From Prostheceraeus crozeri (Eukaryota > Platyhelminthes > Polycladida > Euryleptidae), in assembly GCA_907163375.1 (NCBI GenBank), contig CAJQUW010005287.1:124001-188000 (forward strand): a stretch of 64,000 nucleotides of DNA, given 5' to 3'. Position 1 is the first letter of the stretch, and the number at the start of each line of letters is the position of its first letter. This document shows positions 52,312-62,629 of this stretch, piece by piece. Position numbers and translations under genes: made by a program. The notes beneath the pieces were generated by a model. That model worked only from the letters and a program-made list of their open reading frames with translations. It searched no databases and was not told the origin of the DNA.

Positions 52312-53098
52312 TTAAACTTCTCTAACCAAAAGATCTATCATAATCTCTTCACCTCCAAAATTTATTTCTTGTCCTTTCTCATCCGTAATTCTAATGTTAA
52401 TGTTGTTAATAATTTTTCTTGTAATAGGGAAATATATTAATGTTTGTGGAATTACATTTAATCTATAACAAATGGGTACAGTAAAAGCTGGAAAACTGAA
52501 TATTAAATTTGACAATTTACCATTTATATATCCTCCTTCAATAATGTCACAATGTACAACAATTGAATTTATTTCAGTTATTTTAGGAATCTTCTCACCT
52601 AAATGATAACCTTGACTATAGGTTTGTTTATTAAATCCCAATAGTTTTGACAATGATCTATCATGATTAAAATCAACTTGATGATTTTCGTCTAAAGTAA
52701 GAGAAATTTATTGACTGCTGGTTCAACTGCGAAATGTAATTGCTTCTTATCTTTAAATGGTATACCTAAATGTCTCTTAATTCATTTGATATTGATTCAA
52801 CTTCGTAAGAACCAGGAAGAAAAGTTAGTACTTTCCACGTTTTGCCTTTATCAGTAGAATATCTAAATTGATCATTCACATCTTTGATAACGTTTTGAAT
52901 AGTGTTAAATGTGGAGAAACTAGTCAATGCAATTTGATAATTTTTATTTTGCTCCAAATGTAGAATGGGTTCTAAATTACAAGTGTGTGATGAAGTAGTT
53001 GTTATAATTTTTAACGTCGTACTAAATTTTGATGAACCCAAAATCTCTGTCAAATTTTCTAAATGATTATTAATATTTTCTAAATCTGCTGAACACAT
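52312..53098 (-). pseudogene. Penton-like minor capsid protein (single jelly roll)
   Basis: The N-terminal part has LHLEQNKNYQIALTSFSTFN and FLPGSYEVESI; the C-terminal part has INSIVVHCDIIEGGYING, IPQTLIYFPITRKIIN and ITDEKGQEINFGGEE. These blocks, in this order, are characteristic of Polinton and adintovirus penton proteins, which fill the capsid vertices. The gene is broken, with one or two interruptions. Confidence 0.8.
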
Positions 53099-53139
53099 TT
53101 TTTAGATAAAAATTTTAAATAAATATTTTTTTATTAAAA

Positions 53140-53600
53140 TTAAAAACCGCATATTTCAGCTATACTTTTATAATCCTCTTCATTTATAATCTTCTTTTCT
53201 AACAGTCTTTTCAATATAGCATGAATTTCATTAAAAATAGAATTATGACCTTCTTTTATTGCAGATATTAAAATATTTAATCTATTTAATAATTCTTGGG
53301 GATCATCTGGTAAAAATATAGTTGTTTCTGTTTTAAAACCTTTTTCTACTTTAGGTGCTGTTGGTAATAAATTTTCTAATTGTTTATAACGTCTAAGAGA
53401 TTTTACTGCACCAACTCTATCTAACATAGCTTTATATTTTATGAGATCTTCTACAGCATAATTATTTAAATCTGCTCCTCTTAAAAGATCAACAAAATTT
53501 CTATCTTAACTAAAAGGAGATTTATCTGGTGAAAAAATTAAACCTCGAAAAGGTTGTGGAAATATTTCTTTTCCGCCAAGATAAAATCTTGCGAATAATT
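53140..53600 (-). pseudogene. Unknown conserved-looking Polinton gene
   Basis: It begins around FARFYLGGKEIFPQPFRG and ends with a 95-residue open stretch containing LDRVGAVKSLRRYKQLENLL and FKTETTIFLPDDPQELLNRL. It is helical and charged. It lies between the penton-like gene and the coiled-coil ORF on one strand with short spacers, so it is probably a virion or assembly gene. It carries about one break. No family named. Confidence 0.5.
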
Positions 53601-53607
53601 TTTTATC

Positions 53608-53955
53608 TTAAAAGAAAGTAGAATGTTCAAATAACATAGATTTTGGTAATTTTTTTTCTATATTTGCTTCTAACAATTCATAATCATCTAATAATGTTTT
53701 AAGTTCTGGATCTGTTACATTTACTCGGTTATCCTGATTAGCAAGTTCTTTTTCGAGAGTTTTAAATGGTTCAATAGTTTTTTCAAAATCAGTTTTTACT
53801 TGTTCGTTTTGCTGCATTTTTTCAAACACATCAGATTGCATACCAGCTTTTATCATTCTATGTTGAAGATGATTTTCTTTCATAATATTTCTTTGTTTTA
53901 TTAACTCTTCTAATTGTTTTATTCTTTTAAAATTATCAGCTCTAATTTTATCCAT
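53608..53955 (-). CDS. Coiled-coil protein, 115 aa
   Basis: Starts MDKIRADNFKRIKQLEELI and ends KLPKSMLFEHSTFF. Long charged helices with regular hydrophobic spacing suggest a coiled coil (about residues 5-105). A longer frame begins at 54,021, but its extra N-terminus is unlike the rest and the inner Met is the likelier start. It is part of the close-packed minus-strand block beside the penton-like gene. Function unknown. Confidence 0.55.
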   Translation of the reverse strand: MDKIRADNFKRIKQLEELIKQRNIMKENHLQHRMIKAGMQSDVFEKMQQNEQVKTDFEKTIEPFKTLEKELANQDNRVNVTDPELKTLLDDYELLEANIEKKLPKSMLFEHSTFF

Positions 53956-54101
53956 TTTTAAAATATAATATTTGAATTTTGTGGTAACATTGGAATACAA
54001 CAAAAACATTTTACTGAACAAATTATTTTTATTGCTTAGTCGTCTGACATCTTTTCGTCTAAAATTTTGTTTAATAAAGTTTTTAGTTCTTCTAAAAAAA
54101 T

Positions 54102-54545
54102 TTAATCATTTTCTTCACTAGAAATTTTACCAACATGTTTATTCTTGTCATTAACTTGTGTCTGTAATTGAAATGATATTTGATTTACTTCATTAGCTAT
54201 CTGATCAAATTTTTCAATCTCATCTAACGTGATAACATTATCATCACATGCTCTTTGAAAGCAATAATGCAGTTTATCATAAACTTCTTTAACGTGAGAA
54301 TATTTATTTTTTAATGATTTTCGTTTCTTAGTAATTAAAGATTTATCTAACATTGTAACAAGTGATGTTGCAAAAACACCCGTACCTGTTAAAGCTGTAG
54401 CAACTACTGGAATTACTAAATCACCCGAAGTTATTATATGTGTGAATACCCCCAAACTTACTGTTATAAAGATTCCAATTCCTTGTGTTACATTCTTAAC
54501 TTTATACCATCTCCTTCTTAATTTATCATAATGCTCTAATCTCAA
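54102..54545 (-). CDS. Two-helix membrane protein, 147 aa
   Basis: Residues about 20-65 form two hydrophobic segments (VTQGIGIFITVSLGVFTHII and LVIPVVATALTGTGVFATSL). A basic stretch (KKRKSLKNK) and a soluble helical tail with CDDNVITLDEIEKFDQI follow; the tail looks EF-hand-like but I would not claim calcium binding. Similar small proteins occur in other Polintons and related elements, by recollection. A scrap of this gene is also found at 14,246-14,271 next to copy A. Confidence 0.65.
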   Translation of the reverse strand: MRLEHYDKLRRRWYKVKNVTQGIGIFITVSLGVFTHIITSGDLVIPVVATALTGTGVFATSLVTMLDKSLITKKRKSLKNKYSHVKEVYDKLHYCFQRACDDNVITLDEIEKFDQIANEVNQISFQLQTQVNDKNKHVGKISSEEND

Positions 54546-54561
54546 TAATAATTGAGATTCC

Positions 54562-54723
54562 TTATCTTACATATACCATATCTTTGTGCTTTTCTTTATT
54601 CATTTTTTCAATGTCCATTTCACTTGTTTTTAATTGTGATAACGAAGGATATATTCTCGTCGTCGTCGCCCCCGTCGAAGTTTCTTCCATTCTCGAAGTT
54701 TCTTCCACTTTTGAAGTTTCCAT
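54562..54723 (-). CDS. Small ORF, 53 aa, first gene of the minus-strand block
   Basis: Starts METSKVEETSRMEETSTG with an internal EETS repeat, then TRIYPSLSQLKTSEMD. It ends 16 bp before the membrane-protein start, suggesting one transcription unit. Hydrophilic, no family recognised. Confidence 0.45.
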   Translation of the reverse strand: METSKVEETSRMEETSTGATTTRIYPSLSQLKTSEMDIEKMNKEKHKDMVYVR

Positions 54724-54733
54724 TTTTTGATAA

Positions 54734-55625
54734 ATATTTTGATATTTTTTGGTCCATGTGAAAAGACTACGTAAATTTTTGGACTACGTGAAATTTTGAG
54801 ACAACTTAAATGTTCGACCACGTGAAATTTTTGAAACCTCTTTTCAGTATATGAAAAAATTCCAACGAGCTTAAAACTGTTTTTTGATTTTATCCTTAAA
54901 ATTATTTTTATTTATAAAACTCTTTTTCAGTGTATGAAATATTTCCTATACTCATTCTCAGTATATGAAAAAATCCCAACGAGCTTAAAACTGTTTTTTT
55001 GATTTTATCCTTAAATTATTTTTATTTATAAAACTCTTTTTTTGGTACCTTATTTTTTTTATTTTTTGGCTGTCCGGGACCGGTCATATATTCATTTTTT
55101 TGCATTTTTGGGGTATCTTATTTTTTTATTTTTTTATTTTTTGCTTGTCCTAGAACGGTATTATATCCATTACTTTTGGGTTTCTATGCAATGCAGATTG
55201 GCTCCTGACTAAGCGCTGCTATCACGGCCGAAATTATGTATGTTTCAAAACTGAATACACTTCCACACTATGAGCACTGAATTATGTGATGCCAGAATAA
55301 AATCGCATGTTTTGTTGGATTGATTCGTCGCGTCGATGCACTGAGATTCCAACTAAGACTACAGAATGTTCTAAAAATTAGCAAACTTTCCACCGCACCG
55401 GAAATGTACTTTCCGGTGAGCCGTGCGATTTGATCTCATGAATTTTCTGAGAATTTTGTGCAGGCTTTCCAGAATAAGCAAACTATTTAGCCTACATCAG
55501 AACCTTCACCAGTGAAAAGCTCACATGGTACAACAGTGGGCCTATTACCAAGTACATGTGTATAGTAAAGACTAAACAGTTTGCTTTTAGTAGTATTTTT
55601 TTAGTAGTAGCTTTTAGTAGTGCGG
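54734..55625 (+). repeat. Repeat R, copy 1
   Basis: Begins ATATTTTGATATTTTTTGG and ends TTTTAGTAGTGCGG. An internal duplication of about 120 bp around CCAACGAGCTTAAAACTG is seen only here. It contains CTGTCCGGGACCGGTCATAT and TTGTCCTAGAACGGTATTAT, related to words at 14,353 and 14,645. A strong hairpin CACCGGAAA-TGTAC-TTTCCGGTG lies near 55,395-55,417. No gene. 55,626-55,867 is unique leader sequence of the transposase unit with no further feature seen. Confidence 0.85.
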
Positions 55626-55867
55626 CATAAAGATCTCCCCGATTTGCCATAGTTATGAAACGAAAAAGAAGACAGATGCAAGAATTCTTTTATATTCCAA
55701 AAGTAGTTCATATAATGCCATTATCATATTTTCTATGCAAAACGTGTCTTCTCTTATTTGCGATTCTGATAGTCTAGGTTAACAAAAGACACTACTGAAG
55801 TGACTCATCTCCGCTCTCTTATTGGCGTTCACGTGCCGTATAACAGCATTCTTGGAATTGCATTGTC

Positions 55868-56230
55868 ATGGCGTGGAGTGGAAAGCATCGTGCCTTTGTT
55901 GTCGAGGAACATATCAAGAACGGTGAATCCGTGATAACGACGCAGCGCGCGTTCCGTAGGCGTTTTGGTCTCGGTCGTCATGCTCCTGTCCCAGAGGGAA
56001 AGACGATTCGCCTTTGGGTTTCAAATTTTAAACTCACTAGCTCAGCTTTAAAAAGACAAAGTCCCGGCCGACCAAGGACCGCAACAGGGGTAGAGAATGT
56101 TACACTTGTGAGAGCTTCGATACAGCACTCTCCCAGGCGTTCAGCACGGAAACATGCGGCTGCCCTAGGCATGTCAGATCGAAGTGTCCGCAGAATTTTA
56201 CATCAGGAACTCAACATGCATCCCCTACAA
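55868..56230 (+). pseudogene. Tc1/mariner-superfamily transposase, N-terminal part (DUF4817 type)
   Basis: Starts MAWSGKHRAFVVEEHIKNGE and contains TQRAFRRRFGLGRHAPVP, GRPRTATGVENV, SPRRSARKHAAALGMSDRSV and RRILHQELNMHP. This is the helix-turn-helix DNA-binding half of a transposase family very common in spiders and insects. It is cut by a 3-kb insert at about 56,230 and the catalytic half resumes at 59,211. The frame is otherwise intact here apart from one extra C at the junction. Confidence 0.85.
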
Positions 56231-59210
56231 CATTGAAACGTTTCCGTTATGTTTCAAATTAGTCTCAATACGTCTCATTATGTTCCCCAGACACAAAATG
56301 TCGGTTTGAGAGTTTTAAGAAAGGTATAGTATAATTTAAGTAAAATTAGACCATATTGAATGATCATTTATTAGTTATATGATCTTTTAGCTGATGTATC
56401 GAGGTATAATGATTATTCGCCTCTTTTTCGTTCCCGCACGTCTCGATAAGTTTCATTTCATTCACCATCATCCAACACCTTGTTGATATTTAATGTGAGG
56501 TTTTTCATAATCAGAAGACAACATATTATGATAAGATTCACATTAAATTAAGCTGGTTACTCTAGTTTGTCTGACACGTAATGAGACGAATTGAGACTTA
56601 TTGAAACGTTTGTTTTATAAGTTTCAATTGGTCTCAATTTGTTTCATGCGAAACTTTAACTTTAAAATGAGGCATGCTTGAACTATGCATCTGAGGGAAC
56701 GATTAATATAGTTCACTATTGTTAAGGATCGCAATTATTGTAAATTTTTGTTAAACCAATTAACCCTCGAAAAATTAACACTCGATGTCTCTGTAATGTC
56801 TCATGGAATAACACGAAAGATTCAGATATCAATCAGATTCACATATCAGCTGGAACGCAATGCGATCACCTACGATTAAAAAATTATGCTAAATGCAAAT
56901 CAATACCGAAACAGTCGTGATACTTGATAAATCTCGGCGTATACTTGCGTGTTAATCAGGAAATTAGTCTGAAAATAAAAATCTTGATAATGAATTTGGA
57001 ATATATGCAATTTATTTACGATTCGTTCCTTCACAATTTGATATATATGATCAATGTTGATCTATCAAATTGTCGTGACTTTGGTTGCTGGACACGTCAA
57101 AAACTTCGGAAGTCTGCTTTACATTCAATTTGAATATGCAAAAATTTTACAGCATATACTATGCTCATGGAGTTCTATATGTAGTCTATATATGATGTAA
57201 AAATTCATCATTAATTTCTACCCATGCATCTCTTATATTTATAGGATTCATGATGGTATCAGAAGAATCACAATTTTGCGACTGCATTTGGAATAGATTA
57301 TAATTACAACATTTTAATATTATCATGCAGCAAGTCTTTTTACGGCTGTGCTTATTCGATGCATGGACTGAGTCTGTCTTTCGATGATTTACGCAGCTTT
57401 AAGATAAAGCGGTCATTGCATGCCCATCGCATTTCATTTCCGAATAGACGAGAACTGCGCACAGATTATTTCCCCACTCCCGCCTGAGCGACTGACCTTC
57501 AAATCGACGCGTCACCATCGATAATCACATGACAGCGAGAAGGGAAACGTGCAAACGGTCTTCATTTCATTCCTGGCTACTCTGCGCATCGAACGTGATT
57601 CATTTGTCTAGCATTACGATTTTAGTGAAACGTCTACGACTTAGACCAAATTTTCTTAAACGACGCGTTGATCACCATCTTTTCTTTGGACATTTAGAGG
57701 AACTCAAATTCCGCGAACCATATTCGACCTCCACAATCAATTTACAGGTCATTTATTTTGTCTTTTCAAGTTGCCGATTAAGCTTTTACCGTTATCATCT
57801 TACAAAATATTTCGTGATTTGGTTTACTTCATATTTAGTGACTTGACTCTATTTCCTACGTTCGTAGCTGAAAACCAGGGCTTTGAATGTCATCTCGTGA
57901 TAGTTTGATGCATTCTGACCACAAAATGTGTTTGGATTAATATTACCAAATGCCAGAGCTTACAGGTGAGATGTCTATACTCCTTTCATTGCCTAAGTTT
58001 AAATGAATTAATTCTGTATTAGTTATACACGTATTTTCACGAAATTATATGATTTACATTTTGAAACTTCATGAAATCACAAAAAATAAAAGAAAAATGA
58101 TATTTGTTGTCAATAAAACGATAGCGTCATCTGATATCAATTAATTTGTTGCGAATTTCTTCACTCTTGAATTCTATCCGAGTCAGATTGCTTCCTCACG
58201 CCTAAGATAATTTATCATAATTAGAGGCTTGCATATTCCGAATGTTTTGTAATCCTGGAATATTATGTGGTAAATGACATCGATCGCCAGTCGCGGGTAT
58301 AATTTAATTATTATTGCTGAGACTACTGTTATAAATACGTACGTGTACACAATTCTTAATGTTTATGGACTAGTGCATGCAATATGTTATGATTATGCGT
58401 GCATCCATTTGTCGAAAATCTATTTTCTATTTCCTCCAAAGAGCCGCATGAGTGTACTTTGAACCAGTCGGATGTGGATTAATTGTGCCATGTTAAGTCC
58501 TCATGCAAATTGAGTGCAAATCCATGTATCTATGAATTGTCCCATCATCTTTTTAAAACTCTGTTTCATTATCTAAGAAAAAGACTTTCTGAAATTCTCT
58601 GTAAATGTTTTAATGATGTGAATTGTTTTTTTTTGAAATATACTATGAATGTTAACGAATTGTGCCATTCGAAAGATGTTTTGCAAACTTATGTTTTTTG
58701 CTTATAAAACAAAATCTTTATTGTGTATTTCAGAGAAAGAATCGCTGCACGGAATCGCTGTCCTACAACAATCAAAACTGAAAATATGAATGGATTTAAC
58801 CAAATTGATTCATCGAGTCCGTCCATAAAGTCAAGTAGCGGACTGATGTGTTCAAGTTTTCTGTTATTAGATGGAGGCTGAAGACATGGTAAGTCATTTA
58901 ATTTTGTTCATCAATGTCTGTTTCAACTGCGACACAGTCCATGATGCTGTCAATTTTAGAACTCGCATCTAAGACTGCTGTTATTGTTACACAGACGTGA
59001 GCGGCGAACATTTTATGTTATCGAACTTGAATTGCATTCAATAATTTATCAAAAATGTATCTCTGTAACATTCTAACAAAGTTTCCTGGAAACGCTTTGA
59101 AACGTTCCGTTACGTAAACATAATGTGCAAGCGCTACGTATCGGAGACGTTTCCTGAAACGTATATGGAACGTTTCCGAAACGTAACGTTACGTCACATT
59201 GTTGATGGGG
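56231..59210. other. 3-kb unclassified insert within the transposase gene
   Basis: Flanked by GCATCCCCTACAA (56,218-56,230) and GCATCCCTACAA (59,210-59,221), an imperfect target-duplication-like repeat. Both ends are rich in GAAACGTTTC-type words (GAAACGTTTCCGTTAT at 56,235; GGAACGTTTCCGAAACG near 59,167). I could not define clean terminal inverted repeats. The inside is AT-rich, with a GC-richer patch near 57,400-57,560, and has no convincing ORF. Possible splice sites bracket 57,867-57,973 and 58,734-58,888. A non-autonomous DNA transposon or a captured host segment are both possible. Confidence 0.55.
58734..58888 (+). other. Exon-like stretch
   Basis: Preceded by a T-rich tract ending ATTTCAG and followed by ATG/GTAAGT, strong acceptor and donor matches 155 bp apart. 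A second pair (TTCGTAG before 57,867 and TTACAG/GTGAGA at 57,973) lies upstream. No long ORF crosses them, so if real they would be non-coding exons. Confidence 0.3.
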
Positions 59211-59625
59211 CATCCCTACAAAATGATGGTCGTGCAGGAGTTGAATGAGACAGACTATGAAACCAGAACAACTTTGTGTGGAGGCATTCTCAGGGAGGTT
59301 CCCCCTACAGCCGTTATGATCTGCAGCGATGAAGCGCATTTCCATTTATCGGGGATAATTAATAAACAGAACTTTCGCTACTGGTCTGACACCAATCCTC
59401 AGGAACTTCATCAGCGACCGCTCCACAGTCCGAAAGTTACTGTTGGGTGTGCCGTAGGAAATTTCGGAGTTTGGGGTCCTTATTTTTTTTGAAGAGGATG
59501 GTGTTACAGTAAGGGTAACGTCTGATCGTTATTGTAAAATGCTAGAGCATTTTCTTCGTCCGAAAGTCACCGATTTACTCAATGATCAGGAGGACTTGTG
59601 GTTCCAACAAGATGGTGCTACATCT
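59211..59625 (+). pseudogene. Tc1/mariner-superfamily transposase, catalytic part, truncated
   Basis: Contains the first catalytic Asp in ICSDEAHFHLSG, then NKQNFRYWSDTNPQELHQRP, SPKVTVGCAVGNFG and, after one frame change near 59,490, the second Asp in WFQQDGAT. The sequence then runs straight into repeat R, so the third catalytic residue and C-terminus are missing. It continues the half at 55,868-56,230. It cannot encode an active transposase. Confidence 0.85.
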
Positions 59626-60400
59626 ATATTTTGATATTTTTGGTCTATGTGAAAAGACTACGTAAATTTTTGGACCACGTGCTATTTTGAGACAACTTAA
59701 ATTTTCGACCACGTGAAATTTTTGAAACCTCTTTTCAGTATATGAAAAAATCCCAACGAGCTTAAAACTGTTTTTTGATTTTATCCTTAAATTATTTTTA
59801 TTTATAAAACTCTTTTTTTGGTACCTTATTTTTTTTATTTTTTGGCTGTCCGGGACCGGTCATATATTCATTTTTTTGCATTTTTGGGTACCTTATTTTT
59901 TTATTTTTTTATTTTTTGCTTGTCCTAGAACGGTATTATATCCATTACTTTTGGGTTTCTATGCAATGCAGATTGGCTCCTGACTAAGCGCTGCTATCAC
60001 GGCCGAAATTATGTATGTTTCAAAACTGAATACACTTCCACACTATGAGCACTGAATTATGTGATGCCAGAATAAAATCGCATGTTTTGTTGGATTGATT
60101 CGTCGCGTCGATGCACTGAGATTCCAACTAAGACTACAGAATGTTCTAAAAATTAGCAAACTTTCCACCGCACCGGAAATGTACTTTCCGGTGAGCCGTG
60201 CGATTTGATCTCATGAATTTTCTGAGAATTTTGTGCAGGCTTTCCAGAATAAGCAAACTATTTAGCCTACATCAGAACCTTCACCAGTGAAAAGCTCACA
60301 TGGTACAACAGTGGGCCTATTACCAAGTACATGTGTATAGTAAAGACTAAACAGTTTGCTTTTAGTAGTATTTTTTTAGTAGTAGCTTTTAGTAGTGCGG
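59626..60400 (+). repeat. Repeat R, copy 2
   Basis: Nearly identical to copy 1 but without its internal duplication. It joins at GCGG/CATCAGCGACCG to a second scrap of transposase, so 59,409-60,400 forms a tandem unit repeated from 60,401. Confidence 0.9.
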
Positions 60401-60616
60401 CATCAGCGACCGCTCCACAGTCCGAAAGTTACTGTTGGGTGTGCCGTAGGAAATTTCGGAGTTTGAGGTCCTTATTTTTTTGAAGAGGATGGTGTTACAG
60501 TAAGGGTAACGTCTGATCGTTATTGTAAAATGCTAGAGCATTTTCTTCGTCCGAAAGTCACCGATTTACTCAATGATCAGGAGGACTTGTGGTTCCAACA
60601 AGATGGTGCTACATCT
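60401..60616 (+). pseudogene. Second scrap of the same transposase
   Basis: Duplicate of 59,409-59,625, ending at the same point after WFQQDGAT, with one base difference in a T run. Product of a 992-bp tandem duplication. Confidence 0.85.
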
Positions 60617-61303
60617 ATATTTTGATATTTTTTGGTCTATGTGAAAAGACTACGTAAATTTTTGGACCACGTGCTATTTTGAGACAACTTAAATTTTCGA
60701 CCACGTGAAATTTTTGAAACCTCTTTTCAGTATATGAAAAAATCCCAACGAGCTTAAAACTGTTTTTTTGATTTTATCCTTAAATTATTTTTATTTATAA
60801 AACTCTTTTTTTGGTACCTTATTTTTTTATTTTTTGGCTGTCCGGGACCGGTCATATATTCATTTTTTTCTCTTTAGTTGTCCTGAATCGGTCATATATT
60901 CATTTTTTTCGCATTTTTGGGGTACCTTATTTTTTAATTTTTTTATTTTTTGCTTGCACTAGAGCGGTCTTATATCCATTACTTTTGGGTTTCTATGCAA
61001 TGCAGATTGGCTCCAGACTAAGCGCTGCTATCACGGCCGAAATTATGTATGTTTCAAAACTGAATACACTTCCACACTATGAGCACTGAATTATGTGATG
61101 CCAGAATAAATCACATGTTTTGTTGGATTAATTCGTCGCGTCGATGCACTGAGATTCCAACTAAGACTACAGAATGTTCTAAAAATTAGCAAACTTTCCA
61201 CCGCACCGGAAATGTACTTTCCGGTGAGCCGTGCGATTTGATCTCATGAATTTTCTGAGAATTTTGTGCAGGCTTTCCAGAATAAGCAAACTATTTAGCC
61301 TAC
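60617..61303 (+). repeat. Repeat R, copy 3, left part
   Basis: Matches copies 1 and 2 up to TATTTAGCCTAC. It has an extra unit of the GTCC...CGGTCATATATTCAT minisatellite near 60,880. The remainder continues at 63,577 after the Penelope-like insertion. Confidence 0.88.
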
Positions 61304-61617
61304 TTCAAATCGCGAAATATGTTAGATCCCTTGGATACCTTGTAGATGAAAATAGAAACCGCATTTATTGTTTGTTGCAACGCGACATGTTTCGCCTGTT
61401 CTGCTTCACGCGTGACACAGGAATGAAATACACAATGTTGAACATGATCTTGAATGAGAACACAAATATCGATCTAAGAGAGAGACAGACAAGGTCAAAC
61501 ATTAACATGCGGACACATAATTGGAACGGTAGTCTAGATTAGAACACAAGCTACACATGTAATAACATGTGTACACGGTCTGCAATAGAGAAGTCATACA
61601 AATAATTAAAGAGAAAG

Positions 61618-62286
61618 TTACCAAGGCAGACTAAGTGAAATAACGAAATCTTTTTGTACACATAGGTCGGGAGAAAAACGGCGAATAGTGAGGGCTTCCA
61701 TGAAGGACAAAATAAAATAGCGTTGGTGATAAAACATGACTTTAAAAGAAGAGCGTGCTGTGGAAACGTCACAGTTGCAGGACTGCAAATGTCGAGTTAT
61801 AGCACTGGACGGATTACGTGTAGATCGGGGCGGCTTACGGACGGGATTGCTCAGCCACTTCGGTACATGCTCCGGAATTCGCTCACCTAGTCTACGGTTC
61901 GTTCTACCAATATACCTGCTACTGCAGGTGCACGTGTATGAGTATATAACGCTGGAGCGTTGGTGAACAGGAACCGCATCTTTCGCTGAACGCACCGGAA
62001 CACGTCGGGTGCTGAAAACGACAACAGCTTGAGCAGCCGGGAATAGACTCAAAGTCTTCTTTACCGCAGCTTTGAAGAATGCAGCTGCTCTCTCGCCGAT
62101 GTAAGGAGCCTTCACAATAATCCTCTTCTTTTCGGGTCCCATCTCTGCTGGCTTATCTTCTTGAGAGCACTGACTCATGTACTTTTCGATGAAGAATAGA
62201 GGATAGCCATTAACCATCAAAACTTGCTTTATCAGTCGCAGTTCTGCACCCAAAGTCTCCGGCGAACATATTCTATGCGCCTTCAT
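61618..62286 (-). CDS. Penelope-like RT end plus GIY-YIG endonuclease (left fragment)
   Basis: The N-terminal part (AHRICSPETLGAELRLIKQV, LMVNGYPLFFI) is the end of a Penelope-type reverse transcriptase. SVIYSYTCTCSSRYIGRTNR followed by LGERIPEHVPKW is the GIY-YIG endonuclease with its Cys-rich insert, and AITRHLQSC completes a zinc-like pattern. The endonuclease nicks target DNA for insertion. 222 residues are open, but the start Met is internal to the original polyprotein. Confidence 0.85.
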   Translation of the reverse strand: MKAHRICSPETLGAELRLIKQVLMVNGYPLFFIEKYMSQCSQEDKPAEMGPEKKRIIVKAPYIGERAAAFFKAAVKKTLSLFPAAQAVVVFSTRRVPVRSAKDAVPVHQRSSVIYSYTCTCSSRYIGRTNRRLGERIPEHVPKWLSNPVRKPPRSTRNPSSAITRHLQSCNCDVSTARSSFKVMFYHQRYFILSFMEALTIRRFSPDLCVQKDFVISLSLPW

Positions 62287-62296
62287 GGTAAGCGTT

Positions 62297-62629
62297 TTAA
62301 CTAAATTGACTTTTGTAGATGCGTGGAACGAAGCTGTAAAAACTGGTGTAAAGTCCCGTCCACGTCGGTTTTCTGTAGATAGAAGTCATCACTAAGCCAT
62401 CATCCCGACGAAAACAATTTACATCAAGAAAATGCAAACTGTTGGCTGTCTCCAGCTCACATGTAAATCGAATAGACGGATGTACACTATTGAAGGCTTG
62501 CAGATGACTATCAATATCACCGTCTGAGGAAACCACCAGAAACCACCGACGTGGACGGGACTTTACACCAGTTTTTACAGCTTCGTTCCACGCATCTACA
62601 AAAGTCAATTTAGTTAAAACGCTTACCAT
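62297..62629 (-). pseudogene. Penelope-like reverse transcriptase fragment (left fragment)
   Basis: Contains HLQAFNSVHPSIRFTCELE, SLHFLDVNCFRRDDGLV and TSIYRKPTWTGLYTSFYSF, the stretch after the palm domain in Penelope-type reverse transcriptases. Its first part belongs to the inverted arm. A frame change separates it from the endonuclease frame at 62,286. The catalytic palm itself is absent. Confidence 0.8.

Larger units (their letters stand above)
14669..54723 (-). mobile_element. Polinton/Maverick copy B, inverted relative to copy A and split by nested elements
   Basis: Element sequence occupies 14,669-18,302 and 45,002-54,723. Read on the minus strand the order is 53-aa ORF, two-helix membrane protein, coiled-coil protein, unknown ORF, penton-like protein, packaging ATPase, then DNA polymerase and unknown ORFs on the other strand, then fibre-like, core-like and capsid genes. 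Copy B is truncated at 14,669, just past the capsid gene. It carries a mariner (15,336-16,401) and an LTR retrotransposon (18,303-44,996). It is broken in several genes. Together with copy A it suggests a full-length element of roughly 18-20 kb. Confidence 0.85.

Noticed and set aside
55388-55440. Hammerhead ribozyme
   Set aside because: Stem I-like hairpin is present but the CTGATGA and GAAA core elements are not in the required places.
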